Assembly (NCBI RefSeq): GCF_003298775.1
Contig: NZ_QNTQ01000014.1
Span: forward strand, 87,498-151,497
Direction: 5' to 3'
Source of the DNA: Rhodosalinus halophilus
GTDB lineage: Bacteria > Pseudomonadota > Alphaproteobacteria > Rhodobacterales > Rhodobacteraceae
DNA length: 64,000 bases
Positions 8,591-15,163 of the stretch are shown here, in pieces. Both the position numbers and the translations under genes were made by a program. Below the pieces are notes generated by a model, which worked only from the letters and a program-made list of their open reading frames with translations, did no database searches and was not told the origin of the DNA. The first letter of the stretch is position 1. Each line of letters begins with the position of its first letter.

Positions 8591-10411
8591 TCAGCCTTCC
8601 ATCGCCTCGAGCTCCTCGATGAAGCCCTCGATCATCGACAGGCCCTTGTCCCAGAACGCGGGGTCGGAGGCATCGAGGCCGAAGGGCGCCAGAAGCTCGG
8701 TGTGGTGCTTCGAGCCTCCCGCGCGCAGCATGTCGAAATACCTGTCCTGGAAGCCCTCGGGCGCCTCCTCGTAGGCGGCGTAGAGCGCATTCACCAGCCC
8801 GTCGCCGAAGGCGTATGCGTAGACGTAGAAGGGCGCGTGGACGAAATGCGGGATATAGGCCCAGAAAGTCTCGTAGCCTTCCATGAACTCGAAGGCGGGC
8901 CCCAGGCTTTCGGCCTGCACGCTCATCCACAGCGCGTTGATGTCGTCGGGGGTGAGCTCGCCGCCGCGCCGCGCCTCGTGCAGCTTGCACTCGAAGTCGT
9001 AGAAGGCGATCTGCCGGACGACCGTGTTGATCATGTCCTCGACCTTACCGGCCAGCAACACGCGGCGCTCGTTGTCGTCCGTGGCATTCGCCAGCATCCT
9101 GCGGAAGGTCAGCATCTCGCCGAAGACGCTCGCCGTCTCCGCCAGCGTCAGCGGCGTGCGCGACAGCATCTCGCCCTGACCCGCCGCGAGGCGCTGGTGC
9201 ACGCCGTGGCCCAGTTCATGGGCCAGCGTCATCACGTCGCGCGGCTTGCCGAGGTAGTTTAGCAGCACGTAGGGGTGCGCGTCGGTCACCGTGGGATGCG
9301 CGAAGGCGCCCGGCGCCTTGCCGGGCTTCACGCCCGCGTCGATCCAGCCCTTGTCGAAGAAGGGCTCCGCAAGTTCGGCCAGCTTCGGCGAGAAGCCCTC
9401 ATAGGCGCGCAGCACCGTCTCGCGCGCCTCGTCCCAGGCCACGGTGCGCGTCTCTTCCATCGGCAGCGGCGCGTTGCGGTCCCAGACCTGCAGCTTGTCG
9501 AGACCCAGCCAGCGGCGCTTGAGCTCGTAGTAGCGGTGGCTGAGCCGCGGGTAGGCGCGCACCACCGCGTCGCGCAGCGCCTCGACCACCTCGGGCTCGA
9601 CGTCGTTGGCCAGATGGCGGGAGGTCTGCGGCGTGGGCATCTTGCGCCAGCGGTCGACGACCTCCTTCTCCTTGGCCTGCGTGTTGTGCACGCGGGCGAA
9701 GAGGCGAAGGTTCTCGCCGAAGACGCGGGCCAGCGCGCGCGCCGCGGCCTCCCGCTTGTCCCGGTCCTGTTCGGTGAGCAGCGTGAGCGTGGATTCCAGG
9801 CCCAGCTCCTCGCCGTTTACCTCGAAGGTGAGCCCCGCAATAGTCTCGTCGAAGAGCCGCTCCCATGCGTCGCCGACGGCGCCCATGTCGTGCAGGAACT
9901 TCTCCAGCTCGTCCGAGAGCTGATAGGGCTTCATCTTGCGGATGCGGTCGAAGACCGGCTTGTAGCGTGCAAGATCGGCGTTCTGCCCGAAGAGGCCGTC
10001 CAGGTGATCGTCGGGCAGGCGGTTGATCTCGAGCGTGAAGAAGACCAGCGGTGTGGTGTATTCGGTAATCTTTTCCTGGCAGTCGGAGAGGAACTTGGCG
10101 CGGCCCGCGTCGGTGGTGTTCTGGTAGTAGCGCAGGCCCGCATAGGACATCAGCCGCCCCGCCACGGTCTCGATCCTCTCGTCGCGCCGGACGCAGCGCA
10201 GCAGCCCCTCGGCGTCGAGATCCGCCAGCTTGCCCTCGTAGTCCGCGGCGAAGGCGGCGCATTCCGCCTGCAGCCAGTCGAGGTCGCGCTGGATCTCCGG
10301 CGCCTCGGGGCTCGCGTAGAGATCGGTCAGATCCCATTCGGGCAGATCGCCCAGCGGCGCGGCGCCCTGCTCGGTGGCGGCGTCGAGGGCGGGGCGGGGG
10401 GTGTCCGTCAT
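8591..10411 (-). CDS. pepF: M3 family oligoendopeptidase F
   Basis: A 606-aa cytosolic zinc endopeptidase. The HExxH site is in TLAHELGHGVHQ and the third-ligand region follows some 25-30 residues later in ETASVFGEMLTF. The N-terminal helical region (WDLTDLYASPEAPEI) is the usual PepF_N start. PepF cleaves short peptides in protein turnover and recycling of signal peptides. The ATG at 10411 fits the family; the frame is open about 60 nt further but without a plausible start. On the same strand as the DNA ligase, 65 nt upstream. Confidence 0.95.
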   Translation of the reverse strand: MTDTPRPALDAATEQGAAPLGDLPEWDLTDLYASPEAPEIQRDLDWLQAECAAFAADYEGKLADLDAEGLLRCVRRDERIETVAGRLMSYAGLRYYQNTTDAGRAKFLSDCQEKITEYTTPLVFFTLEINRLPDDHLDGLFGQNADLARYKPVFDRIRKMKPYQLSDELEKFLHDMGAVGDAWERLFDETIAGLTFEVNGEELGLESTLTLLTEQDRDKREAAARALARVFGENLRLFARVHNTQAKEKEVVDRWRKMPTPQTSRHLANDVEPEVVEALRDAVVRAYPRLSHRYYELKRRWLGLDKLQVWDRNAPLPMEETRTVAWDEARETVLRAYEGFSPKLAELAEPFFDKGWIDAGVKPGKAPGAFAHPTVTDAHPYVLLNYLGKPRDVMTLAHELGHGVHQRLAAGQGEMLSRTPLTLAETASVFGEMLTFRRMLANATDDNERRVLLAGKVEDMINTVVRQIAFYDFECKLHEARRGGELTPDDINALWMSVQAESLGPAFEFMEGYETFWAYIPHFVHAPFYVYAYAFGDGLVNALYAAYEEAPEGFQDRYFDMLRAGGSKHHTELLAPFGLDASDPAFWDKGLSMIEGFIEELEAMEG

Positions 10412-10476
10412 GGGGGCTCTCCTGTCGTCTCGGGTCGCATTCACATAAGGGCCGGGACGCCGCAGGCGCAAGGCGC

Positions 10477-12066
10477 TCAGCCGTAGGCCGCCAGCATCGC
10501 CTTCAGCTCGTCCAGCGTGCCCGCCTCCTCGGGTGGCTTGTCCTCACGCCAGCGGGCCATCCGCGGGAAGCGCAGCGCAACGCCCGACTTGTGGCGCGGG
10601 CTTTCGTGGATGCCTTCGAAGGCGATCTCGAAAACGAGCCTTGGCGCCACCTGCCGGACCGGGCCGAAGCGTTGCAGGGTGTTCTTGCGCACCCAGGCGG
10701 TGATGCGGCGGAATTCGGCGTCGGTGAGACCGCTGTAGGCCTTGGTGAAGGGGACAAGCTCTGCGCCATTCCAGACCGCGAAGGTGAAGTCGGTGAAGAG
10801 GTTCGCGCGGCGGCCGTGGCCGGCCTGCGCGTAGATCATCACCGCGTCGATCAACAGCGGGTCGAGTTTCCATTTCCACCAGTCGCCGCGCTTGCGGCCC
10901 GTGTGATAGGGGCTGGCGGCGTGCTTGAGCATCACGCCCTCGGCGGCGTGATCGCGGGCGCTGGCGCGCGTGGCCGCGAGCGACTCCCAGTCGTCGAAGG
11001 CGATGAGCGGCGGCAGGACCACGGGCGCGTCCTTCGGCAGCTCTGCGGTCAACCGCTCCAGCCGCGCGCGGCGCTCGGCGAAAGGATGGGCGCGGATGTC
11101 CCGGCCTTCGTCCTCCAGCAGGTCGTAGGCGGCGAGCGCCACGGGTGCGTCCCGGAGCAGCTTCGCAGGCACCGTCTTGCGCCCGATCCGCTTCTGCAGA
11201 TCGTTGAAGGGCAGGGGCCCGTCGCGCCAGGCCAGGATCTCGCCGTCGATCACCGTGCCCGGCGGAAGGAAGTCGCACGCGCGGGCCAGCTCGGGGAAGC
11301 GGTCGGTCATCAGCTCCTCGCCGCGCGACCAGACGAAATGCTGACCCTCGCGCAGGATGAGCTGGCCGCGGATGCCGTCCCATTTCCATTCCGCGCGCCA
11401 GTTTGCCGGGTCGCCAAGGCTCTCCGGCCCCTCGTCGAGCTGGTAGGCGAGGCAGAACGGGTAGGGGCGCGAGAGATCGGCCGCCGCGTCCTCGGCCTCG
11501 ATCAGCGCGTGCCAGGTCGTCGTCGCCGGATCCCACGCGCCCATCAGGCGATGCGCCATCTCGGCTTCGTCGCGCCCCGTGGCACGGGCGAGCGCACGGG
11601 TCATCAGCTTCTGGCTCACGCCGATGCGCCAGCCGCCGGTGAGCAGCTTGTTGAAGATGAAGCGTTCTTGCGCGTCGAGCGCCTCCCAGGCCGCGACGAC
11701 CTCTGCCTTGCGGCGCTCCGGGGCCATCTCGGCGAGCGAGCGCAGGAGCGCGATCCACTCCGCGAGGCTGCGGTTCGAGCCGCGCGAGGGCGGCGGCAGG
11801 ATGAGCGCGATCGTCTCCGCAAGATCGCCCACGTTCGGATAGCTTTCTTCCACCAGCCAGAGCGGCAGGCCCGCGCGCTCTGCCGCCCATTCGCGCAGCT
11901 GGGTGGTGGTGATCGCCCGGCGCGGCCGGCGCCCGGAGAAGAGCGCGACGGTCCACAGACGGTCGTCGTCCGAGGCCCGCGCGAAATAGTCGGCGAGAGC
12001 GTCGGTCTTGGCCGAGGTGCGCGTGGTCTGATCGACCCGCGCGACAAGGGCGGCGAAGTCTTTCAT
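10477..12066 (-). CDS. ATP-dependent DNA ligase, ligase-associated (LigB/TIGR04120-like)
   Basis: A 529-aa ATP-dependent ligase with an N-terminal helical DNA-binding domain (1-200), adenylation domain and OB-fold. The nucleotidyltransferase motif I is EWKWDGIRG with the adenylated lysine at K228. Motif III (LAAYDLL), motif IV (EGVMLK) and motif V (WWKWKLD) follow in order. It seals nicked DNA with ATP. The upstream neighbour on the same strand is the ligase-associated exonuclease, the usual partner in a DNA-damage cassette that in other bacteria also includes a DEXH helicase (Lhr-like) and a metallophosphoesterase; those two are not in the window. Confidence 0.93.
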   Translation of the reverse strand: MKDFAALVARVDQTTRTSAKTDALADYFARASDDDRLWTVALFSGRRPRRAITTTQLREWAAERAGLPLWLVEESYPNVGDLAETIALILPPPSRGSNRSLAEWIALLRSLAEMAPERRKAEVVAAWEALDAQERFIFNKLLTGGWRIGVSQKLMTRALARATGRDEAEMAHRLMGAWDPATTTWHALIEAEDAAADLSRPYPFCLAYQLDEGPESLGDPANWRAEWKWDGIRGQLILREGQHFVWSRGEELMTDRFPELARACDFLPPGTVIDGEILAWRDGPLPFNDLQKRIGRKTVPAKLLRDAPVALAAYDLLEDEGRDIRAHPFAERRARLERLTAELPKDAPVVLPPLIAFDDWESLAATRASARDHAAEGVMLKHAASPYHTGRKRGDWWKWKLDPLLIDAVMIYAQAGHGRRANLFTDFTFAVWNGAELVPFTKAYSGLTDAEFRRITAWVRKNTLQRFGPVRQVAPRLVFEIAFEGIHESPRHKSGVALRFPRMARWREDKPPEEAGTLDELKAMLAAYG

Positions 12067-12152
12067 GCCGATGGGCTGCCTTGATCTTCAGGTGCTTTCC
12101 CGCTTGTCCACAGGTTTGTCCCGCAGCTCGGAAGGAGCCTCAAGGTAACGGT

Positions 12153-12169
12153 GCAAATCATTGATTTGC
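12153..12169. promoter_or_regulatory. Perfect 17-bp inverted repeat between exonuclease and ligase genes
   Basis: GCAAATCA and TGATTTGC form perfect 8-bp arms around one T, eight bases after the exonuclease stop codon. The site lies in the 111-nt gap before the ligase start. It could be an operator for a ligase promoter or a weak terminator for the exonuclease; no T-run follows on the minus strand. Confidence 0.45.
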
Positions 12170-12177
12170 TTTTCACA

Positions 12178-13191
12178 TCAGCCCGCATCTCCGTCATCCT
12201 CCGTTTCCCCGCCGAACTCGGTGGGCACGATGGCGGCATCCCAGCCCTCGGAGACCAGCCAGCGGCTGAAGATTTCCGTGTAGCCATGCGTGACGTAAAT
12301 CTTTTCCGCGCCGGTTGCCCGGATCGCCTCGATCAGGCCGGGCCAGTCGGCATGATCCGAGATCACGAAACCCCGGTCCGCCGCGCGCCGCCGCCGCACG
12401 CCCCTGAGCCGCATCCAGCCGCTGGCGAGTCCGGTCGAGGTGGCGCCGAAGCGCCGCGCCCAGGTGCTGCCCAGGGCTGAGGGCGGCGCCAGAACGAGCG
12501 CGCGCGGATGCGCCTTCGGCTCCGTCTCCGGCGTCACCCGGATCGTCTCGGGAAGCGCGAGCCCCTGTGCGCGCAGGACGGCGGTCGTCTCCTCCACGGC
12601 GCCGTGGGTCAGAACCGGGCCGATCGAGGTGTCGAGCAGCGCGAGCAGGCGCTGCGCCTTGCCCAGCGCATAGGCCCCCAGCATCGGCGTGCGTCCCTCG
12701 GCCACGCTCGCCGCCCACCAGTCGTTGATCTCGGCCGCGACCTCTTCCTGCGGCGCCCATTCGAATACCGGCAGGCCAAAGGTGCATTCGCTCACGAAGG
12801 CGTGGCAGCGCACCGGCGCGAAGGGCTCGCTGAGCCCGTCGGCGGCGAGCTTGTAGTCGCCCGAGACCACCCAGACCTCGCCCGCGACCTCGACCCTGAT
12901 CTGGGCGGAGCCCGGGACGTGGCCGGCGGGATGGAAGCTGACCGTCGCCGCGCCGATCCGCCGCGCCTCGCCGAAACGCGCGGTCTCGAGCCGGATATCG
13001 CCGAGACGATGCTTGAGGACCGGCGCGGCCGCCTCGGTGGCCAGATAGGCCGCGTGGCCCGGCCGGGCGTGATCCGCGTGGCCGTGCGTGATCAGCGCCC
13101 GCGGCACCGGGCGCCAGGGGTCGATGTGGAAATCGCCCGCCGGGCAGTAGATGCCGCGCTCGGTGAAGGTGAGGACCGGATCGCGTGCCAT
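12178..13191 (-). CDS. Ligase-associated DNA damage response exonuclease (metallo-beta-lactamase/beta-CASP-like)
   Basis: A 337-aa metallo-beta-lactamase fold protein. HGHADH at residues 36-41 is the zinc motif; further ligand motifs are HPAGHVPGS and VVSGDYK. The C-terminal part resembles the mRNA 3'-end processing factor/SNM1 group used for DNA ends, matching the TIGR04122 ligase-associated exonuclease. It probably trims damaged DNA ends before sealing by the adjacent ligase. The ATG at 13191 was preferred to a GTG at 13200; neither has a strong ribosome binding site. Followed 111 nt later by the ligase gene, with a palindrome between. Confidence 0.9.
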   Translation of the reverse strand: MARDPVLTFTERGIYCPAGDFHIDPWRPVPRALITHGHADHARPGHAAYLATEAAAPVLKHRLGDIRLETARFGEARRIGAATVSFHPAGHVPGSAQIRVEVAGEVWVVSGDYKLAADGLSEPFAPVRCHAFVSECTFGLPVFEWAPQEEVAAEINDWWAASVAEGRTPMLGAYALGKAQRLLALLDTSIGPVLTHGAVEETTAVLRAQGLALPETIRVTPETEPKAHPRALVLAPPSALGSTWARRFGATSTGLASGWMRLRGVRRRRAADRGFVISDHADWPGLIEAIRATGAEKIYVTHGYTEIFSRWLVSEGWDAAIVPTEFGGETEDDGDAG

Positions 13192-13230
13192 GCCGCGCAC
13201 TATAGGCGCGGGAAGGGCGCGGGCCAGAAA

Positions 13231-14181
13231 TCAGGCGGCCGCCGCGCCGTGAGACCGGAAATGCGCCAGCGTCCCGGCCGTCACGCGCTCGCGGATCTCG
13301 CGCCGCTCCATCAGGAGTTCGTGCTCGGCATCCTCCACGACCTCGAGCCGGCCGCCCGGCCAGCGCGCCATGCGGTCCTCGATCCGGCCCGGATGCACGA
13401 TGCGCTCGCGCGTTCCCAGCCAGGTCAGGCAGGGCACCCGGGGCGCCGGCGCGCGGGCGAGCGCCCGGCACTCGACGAGCGCTTCGTTCAGCCAGGCGAG
13501 GCTCGGCCCGCCGAGCTGCAGCTCCGGCCGGCGGGCGAGCTGGTCCTGCATGAAGGCGTAGTTTTCGGGACAGGTGGTCAGCGTGTTGTCCTCGAAAGGC
13601 GCGGTCGCGGCATAGCATTCGATCGTGGTGCCGGGCGCGATGCGATGCCCCAGCCCCGCGCGCCGTCCGCTCCAGCTCACGACCCAGGCGGCCGGGCGAA
13701 GGTGTGCCGCGATCAGGATGCCCCACATCGGTGCGGTGAAGGCCGCGGAGGCCACGTCGAGCCCCTCGATCAGCGCGCGCAGCCCGATCGCGCCGCCCAT
13801 CGAATGGCCGAGCAGGTGGTAGGGACGCGGAAAGCCCTGCGCCTCGGCCACGTCGAGCATGGCCGCGACATCCCTCTGGTAGTCCGCGAAGGCATGCACA
13901 TGGCCGATCAGCGGCCCGGGCGCGAGCCGTTCGGTGAGGCCCTGCCCCCGCCAGTCGATCGAGAGCACCGCGAGCCCCTGGGCCAATACGTCGCGCGCGA
14001 CGCGGCCGTATTTCTCGATGAACTCGGTGCGCCCGGGAAAGAGCAGCACCGTGCCCCGCGCGCCCGGCGCGGTCCAGCCTCCGACGCGCACGCGCACGCC
14101 GTCGGAGGCGCGAACCCACCAGGCGCCGCCGGCGGGGCCGTCGGCGATGTCGTCGAGATAGGGTGCCGGCTCGACTGCCAT
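13231..14181 (-). CDS. Alpha/beta hydrolase, lysophospholipase/monoacylglycerol lipase-like
   Basis: A 316-aa serine hydrolase (Hydrolase_4 type). The nucleophile elbow GHSMG is at 125-129 with Ser127. An oxyanion-region motif FPGRTEFIEKYG is near 48-59, the acid is probably in the LTWLGTRERIVHP segment and the histidine in DAEHELLME. The family hydrolyses lysophospholipids or monoacylglycerols; the true substrate is unknown. The SCP2-domain gene lies 11 nt upstream on the same strand, so the two may be co-transcribed and share a lipid-related role. Confidence 0.88.
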   Translation of the reverse strand: MAVEPAPYLDDIADGPAGGAWWVRASDGVRVRVGGWTAPGARGTVLLFPGRTEFIEKYGRVARDVLAQGLAVLSIDWRGQGLTERLAPGPLIGHVHAFADYQRDVAAMLDVAEAQGFPRPYHLLGHSMGGAIGLRALIEGLDVASAAFTAPMWGILIAAHLRPAAWVVSWSGRRAGLGHRIAPGTTIECYAATAPFEDNTLTTCPENYAFMQDQLARRPELQLGGPSLAWLNEALVECRALARAPAPRVPCLTWLGTRERIVHPGRIEDRMARWPGGRLEVVEDAEHELLMERREIRERVTAGTLAHFRSHGAAAA

Positions 14182-14192
14182 CGCGGCCTGAG

Positions 14193-14477
14193 TCAGGAAA
14201 GCGCTCCGGCGAGCTGCATGGCCTTGCCCATGTCGCCGTCCACCGCAAGCTTGCCGCTCATGAAGGCGGAGGTGGGGTTGAGATCGCCGTCCAGGATCTG
14301 CCGGAAGGTGTCTGCGTCGGCGGTGAGCGTCACCTCGGCCGGCTCGTCGCCGGCGCGGGCGCCCTCGGAGTCGAGCATCACGGAACCCTCGCCCTCGATG
14401 ACGAACTTCACCGAGCCGTCGAAACCGCCCCCGACTTTCGCGTTGATGGCCGTCACGGCCTCGTCGATCACGCTCAT
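14193..14477 (-). CDS. SCP2 sterol/lipid-binding domain protein
   Basis: A 94-aa protein made of a single SCP2-like domain: an N-terminal helix, beta strands with VKFVIEGEGSVMLD and a C-terminal DLNPTSAFMSGKLAVDGDMGKAM-type segment (shown here in part: FMSGKLAVDGD). SCP2 domains bind lipids or fatty acyl-CoA in a hydrophobic tunnel. Short stand-alone versions are common in Rhodobacteraceae. It would be the first gene of a pair with the downstream lysophospholipase-like hydrolase. Confidence 0.9.
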   Translation of the reverse strand: MSVIDEAVTAINAKVGGGFDGSVKFVIEGEGSVMLDSEGARAGDEPAEVTLTADADTFRQILDGDLNPTSAFMSGKLAVDGDMGKAMQLAGALS

Positions 14478-14552
14478 GTGCTGTCCCCTTTCGATCGCGC
14501 GGCCGCAGCCCCTATGGAAATACGGCCGTCATCCACTACACTCCAGTCTGAT

Positions 14553-15113
14553 ATGAAACGCTCTCGCTCCAGAATCAAAGCTCACGTCGCGACATTGCCT
14601 GCGGCGCTCTGTCTTGCGCTGCCGGTGGCAGCGGAAGAGGCAGAGGTCACGGATCTGCTCGACTCGCTGCAATCCGCCGAAGGGGCGGAGGCCGAGCGCA
14701 TCGCGGGACAGATTCGCACCCAATGGGCAAGGTCCGGCTCCGCCGCGATGGACCTTCTGCTGCGGCGCGGGCGCGAGGCGCTCGAGGCGGAGGACTACGA
14801 TCTCGCCGTCGAGCATCTGACGGCGCTCACCGATCACGCGCCGGAGTTCGCCGAGGGCTGGGCGTCGCGCGCGCTGGTCTTCTACCGGCAGCGCGAATAC
14901 CTCCTCGCGCTCGCCGATCTCGAGCGGGCGCTCGCGCTCAACCCGCAGCATTTCGGCGCGCTTCAGGGCGTCGGCGCCGTCATGCAGAAGCTGGAGCGGC
15001 CGAAGCTCGCCTGGCGCGCCTATGAGCAGGTGCTTGCGCTTTACCCCGAAAACACCCAAGTCCGCGAGGCGATGGAATCGCTCGAGACCGAGGTGCTCGG
15101 GCGCGATCTCTGA
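14553..15113 (+). CDS. TPR-repeat protein, probably periplasmic
   Basis: A 186-aa protein with an N-terminal signal-like segment (basic KRSRSRIKAH, then LPAALCLALPVAAEE with a likely cleavage after AAA-type residues near 27). The rest is tetratricopeptide repeats, for example ALVFYRQREYLLALADLERALALNPQ and YEQVLALYPENTQVREAME in pieces. It probably scaffolds protein interactions in the periplasm. The ATG at 14553 was chosen because it starts the signal peptide. The helicase gene follows 50 nt downstream. Confidence 0.85.
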   Translation: MKRSRSRIKAHVATLPAALCLALPVAAEEAEVTDLLDSLQSAEGAEAERIAGQIRTQWARSGSAAMDLLLRRGREALEAEDYDLAVEHLTALTDHAPEFAEGWASRALVFYRQREYLLALADLERALALNPQHFGALQGVGAVMQKLERPKLAWRAYEQVLALYPENTQVREAMESLETEVLGRDL

Positions 15114-15163
15114 CCGGCCGCCGCGCGCGGGCCGCGGCACACAGACCCGGGCGAGGGGGGCAC

